A stretch of DNA of 64,000 nt, from the NCBI GenBank assembly GCA_963662155.1, contig OY759267.1, positions 33,832,976 to 33,896,975 of the forward strand, written 5' to 3'. The position numbers were made by a program, and so were the translations under genes. Of this stretch, positions 33,580-44,900 are shown piece by piece. The notes beneath the pieces are model-generated. The model saw only the letters and a program-made list of their open reading frames with translations. It was not told the DNA's origin and ran no database searches. How positions within the stretch are numbered: the stretch's first letter is position 1; each line of letters begins with the position of its first letter. The stretch is from Lamellibrachia columna. Its lineage: Eukaryota; Annelida; Polychaeta; Sabellida; Siboglinidae.

Positions 33580-34180
33580 TTGTACACCAGAACTGATACT
33601 GTTGATTAGGAATACATGTGTACAAACACCCAACGTGTACACAGCATGTTGTACACCAGCACTGATACTGTTGTTATTAATATAGCTGTACACACCTCCA
33701 ATGTGTACACACCATTTTGTATGCGAGCACACACTGTTGATTAGGAATACACATGTACACACAGTTAATGTATACACATCATGTTGAACACCAGCATTGA
33801 TACTGTTGTTTATAAATACATGTGTACACACCCAATGTGTACACAACACACAAACCTGTTGTTTATAAATACATGTGTACACACCCAATGTGTACACCAC
33901 ACACAAACCTGTTGTTTAAGAATACAACATGGTGTACACCAGCACAGATACTACTGTTGATTAGGAATACACATGTAATGTGTACACAGCATGTTGTACA
34001 CCAGCACGGGTACTGTTGATTATGAATACTGTTGTACACATCCCAATGTGTACACATGTTGAACACCAGAACATATACTGTTGATTAGGAATACACAATG
34101 TGTACATAGCACGATGCACAACAGTTGTACACCAGCACTGTTATGGTTGATAAGGAATACACATGTACACACCCAGTGTA
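33580..34180. repeat. ~67-bp minisatellite
   Basis: Eight or nine diverged units of 'ACTGTTGATTAGGAATACAC', 'ATGTACACACCCAATGTGTA' and 'CACAGCATGTTGTACACCAG'. Open frames through it on both strands are by-products. Confidence 0.85.
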
Positions 34181-34369
34181 TGCCAAGCTGTATGCCCTAT
34201 GTATGCTAAAACTGCTGCCAACTTTAATTTATATTGCTCTATATATTAGCCTGATGTACATAGAAAGTTGACTGTTACGTGATCATAGACGCCCGCACAT
34301 TTACTTGCTGTATTCTGTCTAAATGACATTGAATCTGTTGATAGAACAAGACAATCCCAAAGTCTGGAG

Positions 34370-34700
34370 CACACAAGCTCTTGTACTCATCAGGAGCAGA
34401 CAATGCTCATCAGGAGCAGTCAGTGCTCCTATACTCGTTAAAAGCAGTAAATGTGCTCCTATATGCATCAGGAGCACTGCTCATCGAGCGCAAACTGTGC
34501 TCCAAGTCCCGTCACAATGTGTCACTTTCATAGGATCTCCTCATGACCAAACAGTGCTCTTATAATTGTCGAGAGCCGTGCTCTTTGTGAGCAAACAGTG
34601 CTCCTATTCTCATCAAGAGCAGTGCTCCTCATGAGCGAACATACTCTTATACTCACAGCAGTGCTCATGATGAAACAGTGCTCCTTTTTTCGTCAAGAGA
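34370..34700. repeat. Irregular repeat of GTGCTCCTATACTCATCAGGAGCA
   Basis: Repeated 'CAGTGCTC' and 'CATCAGGAGCAG' motifs, partly self-complementary (GTGCTC with GAGCA[CG]), at about 30-35-bp spacing. Confidence 0.75.
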
Positions 34701-34744
34701 AAGTTCACTTTCGTGGTGATCTCCTCTGGCATGTCTCTGGTGAC

Positions 34745-35097
34745 AACAGCTACAAAGAAACAGGACACTTCATACAACAGCTACAAAAAGACAGGATACT
34801 TCATACAATAGCTAAAAAAGAGACAGGACACTTCATACAACAGCTACAAAGAGACAGGACACTTCATGCAACAGCTACAAAAAGACAGGATACTTCATAC
34901 AACAGCTACACAGATACAGGACACTTCACACAACAGCTACAAAGAGACAGGACATTTCCTACAAAAGCTACAAAGAGACAGGACACTTCATACAACAGCT
35001 ATAAAGAGACAGGACACTTCCTACAACAGCTACAAAGAGACAGGACACTTCATACAACAGCTACAAAGAGGCAGCACACTTCATACAACAGCTTCTT
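34745..35097. repeat. 31-bp minisatellite
   Basis: About 11 units of 'CAGCTACAAAGAGACAGGAC' plus 'ACTTCATACAA'. With a 31-nt period all three frames are visited in turn, which is why a long frame crosses it. Confidence 0.95.
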
Positions 35098-35977
35098 ACC
35101 CAGAAACTGTTAGAATATATCGATTACCAGAAACTGACTTGATATTGCACACAGTAGTAGTCAATTATTACAATTATGCAATATGACAAGTGTCATTATC
35201 AATTGTTTTAGTATCCCGCATGCACGCACACAAGCACACCTGCATGCACACACGCACAACTGAAATGATTGAAAACTGATAAGAAAGAAATTATAGATTA
35301 GACAAATCTACACTGGTTGTATAAGAAATAAATGGGACAGATCATTAATTAACCTTGAGGTTCTAATCATACGAATAAAGTGCCGGTGATTTTTACAGTA
35401 TCCCATATGACAATTTTTGCTCTATGGAAAATTATTTCTTAACATGGATGTGTCCATATTTGAGGGCTGCGACACTTATGCTTTGCCCAAATAAATATTT
35501 CTAGTGGACGGTTGGCAACAAATGCTCGTGTCAATGATGGAAGGATCCCTGGTGTACGAAGACAGAATCCGGTTTGTTTGTGCGACAAATGACAGGGAGC
35601 ATACTCCAAGTTGATTGTCTCGAAAATAAGTGTAGGATTTGACAAAAACACTACTGCAGGTCGATGACAAGACAACAATACACGTGAAGTTTTTATTAAA
35701 ACTAAATTGTAACTTTAGCACACTGTGGACTGACTTCTAGCGTTGTTTCAATGGGGAAAATCAACAGTGTACTTCATTCAATCGTATCCTCTTGCGAGGG
35801 AGTTTGCAGAATTGATTGAGCCGTGTCTTGGACACTTCTGCAGTGGTTCATGAGAGATGGAGTCCACAGCAGGCTACACATTTACCCCGTGTGGGATCTT
35901 TTACTTCCCCTGACATAGACACCAGATAGAAGGGACCAACGGCTTTTACTGTCTCTTCCGAAAGAATGTTACAGATG

Positions 35978-36073
35978 GTCAGTAACACATTACAACATGT
36001 GGTCAGTAACATGTTATAACATGTGGTCAGTAACATGTTACAACATGTGGTCAGTAACACGTTACAAGATGGC
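35978..36073. repeat. 24-bp minisatellite
   Basis: Four units of 'GGTCAGTAACATGTTACAAC' plus ATGT. Confidence 0.9.
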
Positions 36074-36145
36074 TTCAGGTTGATGTAAGAGCTTTTTAAG
36101 ACCAATACTTTGAAAATCTAAGACCTCCTTCATAGACAGATTCAA

Positions 36146-36819
36146 TTGAAAACAAAGCAATTTGACATCCTCTTGAACGTCCATCTTGGACATGCCACAT
36201 TTGACACACCTATCAGATGTGTAACCAACGACAATAAGACATCATGCCGCCCAAGCATCGCCAAAAAAAGCTCGTCAGAGGCTACTCGCTTTGAAGGTAT
36301 TGACAATGAACTACTAAAACTTACCTTTATTGCAACTCTGAGTGACAGTGATGTTATAAAACAATTGAAACGAGCTCTGTTCCCGCAAGAGATTGCTGAC
36401 AAAATAGACTACTTAGCAGCTCAGATTGAGCAACTAAAACAAACTGTGAAAGAGAAGGACGAGAAAATCAAACAACTTGAAAGTAGAGTCGACTTGTTAG
36501 AATCGGCCAACGACAGCATCGACCAATATTCTAGAAGATCCAATTTGAGAATAGAAGGAATACCCGAATCTGTAGGTATTGGTGAAATTGAAAATGCAAT
36601 CCTAGACATTGTCAATGATCATATGAAGTTAACCTCAGTCCTGCAGTCTCAGAGAGATTGAGCGAGCGCACAGAATTGGCCGCCCTAAAACGGATGGCGG
36701 GCGACCCCGCACTAAGATTTTTACACTAAATAGCGAACGTCGGAGGGACATACACAGCTCGAATCAACCTAAAACATCACAATACAGCCTCGGGTCTAAA
36801 CCTTCGTTTATTTGTTAAT
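36146..36819 (+). pseudogene. Non-LTR retrotransposon ORF1 protein, frameshifted
   Basis: The plus-strand frame 36146-36661 has a coiled coil (about residues 90-125, 'IEQLKQTVKEKDEKIKQLES') followed by 'IDQYSRRSNLRIEGIPES'. The Y-SRR-N-RI-GIPE motif opens the RRM of L1-type ORF1 proteins, RNA-binding chaperones of LINE RNPs. At about 36655 the frame shifts: the neighbouring frame continues with 'EIERAHRIGRPK' and 'GGRPRTKIF', the expected next block, to a stop near 36819. An alternative start 'MPPKHRQKKLVRG' at 36244 lies in another frame, so the N-terminus is also shifted. No ORF2 is adjacent. Confidence 0.85.
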
Positions 36820-37384
36820 GAACACCTCACGTAAACTCGTTCTGAACTTCTGTATGAACTTGGAAAAAAAATGAACTGATTTCTGACTGTTGGTCTTTCA
36901 ATAGGAATATCTTGTACACAGACACTCAGGGTGTTGTCCATCAAGTACGAAGTAAACAGGACGCATGTTTCAAGGTGCGCAGTGTTTGACGCCTGCGTTA
37001 CGTAACTCCTGCGGACATTCCCGAGACACAGCTGCGTCAAATGACGTAAGCATTGTCTGGCACTTGCACACTTGCACACCTTCAATTAATATAACCTATC
37101 CATATTATACGGATAGATGATTTATTACAGAGTATCATTTTATTTTTCAGACTAAATACAATTACAGTAATCTATTTAGTTATGCTGATTTGTAGTTGGT
37201 ACATGCCAAATCAAGGCAGTAGGTTAATATATTACTATTGTTTTTGTTTTAAAAACAATTTTTCGATATCAAGAATATAACCACCTAAGCCTATGTGCGC
37301 ATATCATTTAATGGGCACGTGAGATTATTAATGATTGGCAGACCTATCTCACCATTGTATTGTGACTTGTATTATCACCATTAC

Positions 37385-37580
37385 TCTCGGTACCTCGATG
37401 GTAAGCACGTTGAACAATCCCAAGGACTGGATAGCGTGCTGTATAACAACGTACCTTTACTTGAGGTTTTCTTACAGGTGTTGGGGTAGTTTTTTTGGTG
37501 GACCGAGAGTAAATAGTATAAAGGATCACTTAAATCGGATCGTTGTTGCCTATCCCCATTTTGTGTGTTTACACAAGTAG
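37385..37580 (+). repeat. Dispersed repeat shared with 57540-57740
   Basis: 'AAGCACGTTGAACAATCCCA' to 'GCCTATCCCCA' recurs at 57550-57720. The frame in the other copy is longer ('NFGGPRVNNIKGHFNRIA'); here it is broken by frameshifts. The family is not identified. It could be an exon carried by the element, since that copy adjoins an RT fragment. Confidence 0.7.
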
Positions 37581-37834
37581 GTGTCATAATGTCGAATTTC
37601 TGCGAATTGCTATTATATGAACTATTTTCCTGAATATGGTGAGGTAAATGTTAGAGTGTATATAGACGAATTGCATCGACAAGTTATGCAATAATAGTAT
37701 CCAAGTGTGGTGTGGGAGCCCACATTGGAAGTTTATTGTTAGGCATGGGGCATGACCAGGTTATGCAATAATTGTACCCATGATGTTTTCGCTTTTGGCG
37801 TGGTACATTATATTAAAAGGGGTATCAACGTAAT

Positions 37835-38190
37835 GGGACCGTCCACGACACGTTCGTCGTCTCCAAGTCATGTTGACGGCCGACTTACAGAGCGTTCAGC
37901 CGACCGTTCAACTGCCTTCCCCGCGCGCGCGACACCAGTGCGTCCGCACGAGCTATCGTCACGACACGTTAGCCGTCGTCACGACACGTTAGCCGTCTCC
38001 ACGACATATTGCCGGCTGACATACTATACGTCCAGCTGACCGTTCAACTGTCTTCCCCGTGTGTGACACCAGAGCGTCCGCGTCAGCCGTCGTCATGAAA
38101 CATCGCCGTCTCCACTATCTATTGACATCTGGCTTACTATCGTCCAGCCGACAACAACCTCGACATCACTGCGGTCGAACGTATTCTGCT
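37835..38190. repeat. Imperfect ~165-bp repeats, GC-rich
   Basis: Two full and one partial copy of a block with 'GACCGTTCAACTG', 'CTTCCCCG', 'GACACCAG' and 'GCGTCCGC'. Inside the first copy 'CGTCACGACACGTTAGC' is itself duplicated. It is markedly more GC-rich than its surroundings. Confidence 0.7.
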
Positions 38191-38213
38191 GCCGGTGAGA
38201 TTATGTGACCGCC

Positions 38214-40133
38214 CAGCAAACACATAACATTTTTATAACATTTGATAAAGGTTATATACATGTTATAACGAAAACATTTTTCAATAACATTTCGTAAATG
38301 TAAATAAAATGTTATGTAAAATTTCAGAAACATCATACAGATGTTTTTAAGATAACGTAATTTTACATTTTTCAGTGATGTTTTTAAAACATCATCAAAA
38401 CATTCCCATCAAACACAATAATGTTTTAAAAACATCAGAAAAATGTTTCCTCAAATGTCATAATAATGTTTTTTTAATGTTATAATGATATCAAAATGTG
38501 CCATCTTGGAAACATTTGAAAAACATTTTTGAACAATGTTTTATTAAAACATATATGTAACATCATAAAAACATGTTTGACAAAGGAACATAAACATCAC
38601 AAAAATGTTATTTTAATGTTTTATTAAAACATTTAACTTTGAAAGGTATCAGAAAAGCTTTGATTTTATGGCTGAACCCAGCCAATACTATACTGCTTTA
38701 AAAACATCAGAATTTTTTTTCTAAAATGTCATAAAAATGTTTTTTTTAAATGCTATAATAATATAAAAATGTGCCATCTTTGAAACATTTGAAAAACATT
38801 GTTGAACAATGTTTTATTAAAACATATATATAGCATCATAAAAACAATTTTGACAAAGGAACATAAACATCACAAAAATGTTATTTTAATGTTTTATTAA
38901 AACATTTAACTTTGAAAGGTATCAGAAAAGCTTTGATTTTATGGCTGAGCCCAGCAAGCACAATACTGTTTAAAAAAACATCAGAAAAATGTTTTCTAAA
39001 ATGTCATAAAAATGTTTTTGTATATTCTATAATGATATAAAAATTTGCCATCTTGGAAACATTTGAAAAACATTGTTCAAAAATGTGTTATTAAAATATA
39101 TATATAACATCATAAAAACATTTTTGACAAAGGAAAATAACATAAAAAAAAAATTATTTTAATGTTTTATTAAAACATTTCACTTTGAAAGGTATCAGAA
39201 AAGCTTTCATTTTATGGCTGAGCCCAGCAAACACAATACTGTTTTAAAAACATAAGAATTTTTTTTCAAAAATGTAATACATTTTTTTTTTTAATGTTAT
39301 AATAATATCAAAATGTGCCATCTTGGAAACATTTGAAAAACCTTTTTGAACAATGTTTTATTAAAACATATATATAACATCATAAAAACATGTTTGACAA
39401 AGGAACATAAACATCACAAAAATGTTATTTTAATGTTTTATTAAAAATTTCACTTTGAAAGGTATCAAAAAAGCTTTGATTTTATGGCTAAACCCAGCAA
39501 ACACAATACTGTTTTAAAAACATCAGAACAATGTTTTCTAAAATGTCATAAAAATGGTTTTTTTATGTTATAATAATATCAAAATGTGCCATCTTGGAAA
39601 CATTTGAAAAACCTTTTTGAACAATGTTTTATTAAAACATATATATATAACATCATAAAAACATGTTTGACAAAGGAACATAAACATCACAAAAATTTTA
39701 TTTTAATGTTTTATTAAAAATTTAACTTTGAAAGGTATCAAAAAAGCTTTGATTTTATGGCTAAACCCAGCAAACACAATACTGTTTTAAAAACATCAGA
39801 AAAATGTTTTCTAAAATGTCATAAAAATGTTTTTTTAATGTTATAATAATATCAAAATGTGCCATCTTGGAAACATTTGATAAACCTTTTTTGAACAATG
39901 TTTTATTAAAACATATATATAACATCATAAAAACATTTTTGACAAAGGAGCATAACATCACAAAAAATTTATTTTAATGTTTTATTAAAACATTTCACTT
40001 TGAAAGGTATCAGAAAAGCTTTAATTTTATGGCTGAGCCCAGCAAACACAATACTGTTTTAAAAACATCAGAAATTTTTTTCAAAAATGTAATAACATTT
40101 TTTTTTTTATGTTATAATAATATCAAAATGTGC
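38214..40133. repeat. ~272-bp satellite, about seven units
   Basis: The landmark 'CCATCTTGGAAACATTTGA' recurs at 38501, 38774, 39048, 39318, 39589 and 39862 (spacing 270-274). Each unit contains 'CAGCAAACACAATACTG', 'AAAACATCAGAA' and several self-complementary 'AATGTTTTATTAAAACAT' motifs. The first unit is more diverged. The array ends abruptly at 40133 at the step 'AAATGTG|CGAAGCGAAGC'. Confidence 0.95.
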
Positions 40134-40289
40134 GAAGCGAAGCCAGCGACAGCGATTGATGTCGGCGGCAGCGCAGAACAAACAACAAGTTGATACTCGT
40201 TCATTGACATTGTTCACCTAATGTTTCTTGAGAATTGTCAAAGCAATTCTAAGTAGGTTTAAGCAGGCCCAGTTGGCATTTTCCCCTGG

Positions 40290-40948
40290 CGGCAGAAATT
40301 CGGGATCCACGACCGACCGCGTTATATCCGAATCCGCGTAATATTACATTACATCGTAAATATAATCGTTTTCGCGACGCGAAACCAACGAAAATACGAA
40401 TTCGTCATCCGCATATGAAACGATGTTAAGTGGAGCGTAATAAATGTATGCTTCGGTCGAGATCGGTTGAAAGACGAGGTGATACAATTATTAATTCTAC
40501 TTATTGTATTTTTCTGTGTTTTATCAGCTTACATACTACGTTTGTCAAATCATATACGTTTTCGGCTGCTCAGGTCCAGGTTATTATTTTCGATTCGTAG
40601 GCCTGTTGGTCCAGTACATCATCATCGTAGTAGATCTATTCCATAACAAAATACGTACGTGTGTTTTATTCAGTTCAAGAGTCAAGAGGGTGTGACATTT
40701 AAAAATAATACACGTTGATGCTAGTATACTCGTTTAATAAGTTCCATAAACTGCATATTGCCGTATAAGATAATGGTGTAAGCACACGGGGCTTCGACAG
40801 CGTTCTTGGTCTTGGTGCAGCGGGCGGGGGTCGCTGTTGTTTAGTAGCTCCCTGGTGGCAGATATGAGAACACCTAACGCGCCTCGCTTACAGCGCGGTC
40901 CGAAGTCGTGGACCCCGACTACCGCGTTATAACAAGGCTCGACTGTAG
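40290..40948. mobile_element. pogo/Tigger-like MITE remnant
   Basis: The right terminus, reverse-complemented, reads 'CTACAGTCGAGCCTTGTTAT' followed by AACGCGGTAGTC, typical of pogo/Tigger-type ends. The left part has the inner sequence 'GACCGCGTTATATCCGAAT', also usual in such elements. The opposite outer TIR was not found. No transposase. Confidence 0.5.
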
Positions 40949-41414
40949 ATGCAACGAGGTATGTAGCTAACTGATGAATAACCAAAAGTCACTTAGAATG
41001 TATTAGTATTACAAATGTATTGTTTTTCATTGTTAAACTTGATGTCAAGATCAATCTCAAAATGCAGCACGCTGTCACATGTACTTTCCCAAATGTTATC
41101 CTTGTCAAATATAAGGCTAATCTACCAACTTAACACTGTGTAGATCTGAGACAGTTGTGTCCAGTGACATTACTTATTTTGTGTAATCATCACTATAGCA
41201 AGGGGTGGTATAGTAGTACTACACTACCCCTAGCAGCAACACTAATTCAGTTCCAAGTTTCAACAGGGTTATCTGCCAGCTAGGGGTACTGTTGATCAAC
41301 TGTCCATTTAGTAGGGGATTGGCCAACATATAACATCTGCCATGACTTATCTTCTGCATCATTAGTTATAGAGGAAATTTGTTTGAGCAGGATATAGACG
41401 CGTTGAGTGCCCAT

Positions 41415-41905
41415 ATGAAAAGAGCACGGAAACGGGAATATTGCAGAAGATGGATGTCGGAAAAGAGAATAAAGTCCAAAATAGATGCAGATACACGTGA
41501 ATTAATTGGAGACACTTCCGAAAATGAAACATCAGAAGATGTGACAGAATTTCAAGAAAGCAATAATGACCAAGTTGAGCATAACACAAATGCTGAACAT
41601 GACCACAGTGATGAACATGACCACAGTGTTGAACATGACCACAGTGATGAACATGACCACAGTGATGAACATGACCACAGTGTTGAACATGACCACAGTG
41701 TTGAACATGACCACAGTGTTGAACATGACCACAGTGATGAACATGACCACAGTGTTGAACATGACCACAGTGATGAACATGACCACCATAGTGACAATGT
41801 TACTAATGATGATTATGATGACAATGCATACAGTGATACTATTACTGATGACATCCCTACTGACAGGGAAGTAGAATCATACAGTGAGAGTGAATCATCA
41901 GAAAG
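41415..41905 (+). CDS. Exon 1: basic start then EHDHS repeats
   Basis: I chose the Met at 41415 because the basic 'MKRARKREYCRRWMSEKR' starts there; an in-frame Met at 41379 would include sequence that looks like an intron end (TTGAGCAG). The basic head is followed by an acidic stretch, 11 His/Asp repeats and an acidic tail 'EVESYSESESSE'. The repeats could bind metal ions, but that is inference. Confidence 0.55.
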
Positions 41906-44900
41906 GTGAGGTCTGGCAGAAATCCTGCCGCCCAAATTGTGAAAAGACTCTTCGAAGAAATACAACATGAAGAGGAGTATACAACTCTACAAAGACATAT
42001 TTATCATAGACGGCCAGATAATGCATACAGATCTAGTACTGTGAAGTGGTTTGTGTGGAGAATAGACAAGAAGACACATACAAATGCAGGATTTACCATT
42101 CACCAGGGGCTTTATTTATGCACCCCTGTGATTCTCGGACTATTGGTGGCTGCACAGTGCGGAGAACAAACTATGAAATGAAAATTGTTGAAGGAAAAGT
42201 CCTAACTAAGAGATGTATAAGGATGGACTCTGGCAGTGACATTGTGTTTATTCAGCTCCTTCATGACTACTGAGGTACACACGCACACACACATGCTTAC
42301 TTTGTTAATGTCCTTTGTAAAAAATCATATTGTATTATGTTAATAGCCATGATATTTGAGCCACCTGTTATAACTAACATATTACAAACATTAAAATATA
42401 GAGATGAATAAAACATTCATATGTAATTTGTAAGGCATAGAAATGCATGCTGCACATGAAAACAAAATCAGTTTTCCAGAACCTATGTATCAACTGATAG
42501 AAGCTTGGGCTATGTCATTGATTATGTATTAGTATGGGACAAAACTGTGGAATTCGTTGAATGTCAGTGTAATTAATATTAAATTTTTCAATTATTTTAA
42601 AGCATAGAGAAAATATAAGCTTTGCCTGTGTAAAACTGTACAAGCTGATTTGTAAACAGTTTTGATTTGATTTCACATCTCCTTGGTTTCAGTGTAGCCA
42701 TGCCATACTCTGTGGTTCTTTTCAAAGAAAGTGATGCTGTGGAAGTGGAATGCGTACCAACATCATGGATAGAAAAAAGAGGAGATGGGGTAAGTAATAA
42801 AAATGCAATTTTTGTGTGGAATACTAATTATGGCTTAATTGGTTATTTGCAGACATTACCCAGGCTGACTACGTAAGAATTTGTTTTAGTGGAGAGGGGG
42901 AGGGTTCGTGTAAAAACATTTGGGTTATATTTTGAGAAAACCCGTGACAGAAAACGCAGCCAAAATATCAAATAGCCAAACTTTTTGTCTCTCAATATGT
43001 ATACTTAAATACATCTACAAATAGACAAAGATAAGGTCAGTTTGTTACATTAACTATTTAATTTAATGTTTGTTATCTTTGTCATATTTGTTTAACTTGG
43101 CAGAAAATTTACTACTGGCCATCTGGAAATGACCAGAAGAAGAAAATAAAGAGGAATGAAATGCCTGACAAGGCGCAGTGGACAGCATACAATGTTCGCA
43201 TCATAGGCAAAACTGGTAATGCACATTATTCATAGTTACATATTAGATTCATGATATGTAAAGTAGAATATAGGAGGGGTGGTTTGTTGCAGTCATGTTC
43301 TCATGATAGAGAATTGTCAAAATGTGATTGTTTTTAGAATAAAAAACGCACCATTGGCTATTTTGTAATTAATTAGAAATGGAAAATGAGAAGGCCGACA
43401 ACATTGTATATGCATGCTTTACAACAATTTACCAACAAATTAACTCATGCTATTGTCATCAACCCATTTGTGAGTGTGTGACAACAGGCTTCATTGATTC
43501 TAAATGTATTGTATACTGCCAACCAATAATTGTTAAACATTTGTCCATTTAGGCAGGAGATCCTTTGTTTTTGTTGTAAGTTGAGACATTTTCCTGATTA
43601 ATTCAGAGTACCCCGACTATGAGACAGCTTCCAAGTATGCGAAAAAGGCAGAGGATACATCTAATGTTGAGCCAGATGAAGCACAGGGGAAGCGGCATTG
43701 CCGAAAGCCAAAACGCTACCAATCTCCTGATTCACCGGCAGTAGTTAGTGAACAGTGTGGAGAAGATGGTAATGAAAATTAAAATGCCCCATCTCATATT
43801 TGCTTTTATCATCCAATATGTATATCTTCCCAGTAGAGCGGTCTGTAATGAGAGGTGTCTATATGTTACAGAATTTTAAAGATGACCAATACTTTTATCC
43901 AAACATTTGTACATGGCCTTTTTATTCAACTAAAATCAATTGTAAAATTTTATATCATACATTATTCAACATTCATAAGTATAGTGTGTACATGTGTTTG
44001 CAACACATTTCTTATTCTACCTTATTTGATGGGAAGTTAATGTGGTGTACATGTTTTCTATTTTCACAAATGATTTTGAAATGTGATTTGTGGACATTCT
44101 GTTGTTATGAAAGACTTTAGTCTCTGATTCTGGACAAATATCAATTTGATTGTAGGTTTAACTTCAAGAACATATCGGTATTCTACCAAGACAAACTCTG
44201 TACAACCCTGAAAATAGTTTCAGATTCAGAAGTTGAGGAAACTCCAGATACTGTGGAAACAGTTGCACTCCCTCCACCTCCTTTCAGTTTCTCAGGTAAC
44301 AATTATACAAAAATACATAAAATATAGTTAATGTACAACAAAGGACAGTGGAACTTGATTAATCCTGACACCTTGATACCCACTGTATGTGTCTGGATTA
44401 ACGGGCTATGATTTTAATATCAAAAGTATCGTGCATTTACTGTACACATGTCTATCACACTTGTTGAATACTATAACATAATGTGGACATTAAATGTCAT
44501 CTGATTCACTTGTACAGGTCTAATGGCTATTTATTGAAGAAGTCTGAGTTTTGTCTGCTTGGTTTATCTATATCTACTATTGTAAGAATGTGATGTCTCT
44601 GTCCAAATGTATATCCTAAATATTTCATGTCACTGTGACTTTCATGTCAAATAAACTAATAGATAATAATATATAATTGTAACATTTATGTTCAATACAG
44701 CACTGGATACTGAAAGTGGCAGTGATTTGCCCAGAGGTAAATCTTCTAAGCGTACAGAGCCACCACTTCGACCTAGTTGCAGTTCATCCCAGGCCCAACT
44801 TAAGCTGCCGCAAGTTCTCGGCAAACAACAACGTCCACAGGGTGATGGACTGCAAATGGAGAGTCCTGGCAGATCACAGATGATGTCGAGCTCCTTCTGC

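Noticed and set aside
33412..33906. 164-codon minus-strand frame with many Cys
   Set aside because: Lies in the ~67-bp minisatellite; cysteines come from the repeated TGTACAC motif.
34598..35113. 171-codon frame (plus)
   Set aside because: The 31-bp minisatellite shifts frame each unit, so the peptide is an artefact.
35439..35720. Two minus-strand frames of about 80 codons
   Set aside because: No splice sites in phase, no family recognised, both frames equally plausible.
36777..37085. 102-codon minus-strand frame
   Set aside because: Overlaps the end of the LINE ORF1 relic on the other strand and has no recognisable motif.
41532..41797. Minus-strand and alternate-frame ORFs over the EHDHS repeats
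   Set aside because: Shadows of the coding 18-bp repeat; only the plus frame fits the splice phases.
41906..42273. Two overlapping frames after exon 1, one with several Cys
   Set aside because: Begins exactly at a strong splice donor and ends before the acceptor at 42693; best read as intron, although a lost zinc-binding segment cannot be fully excluded.
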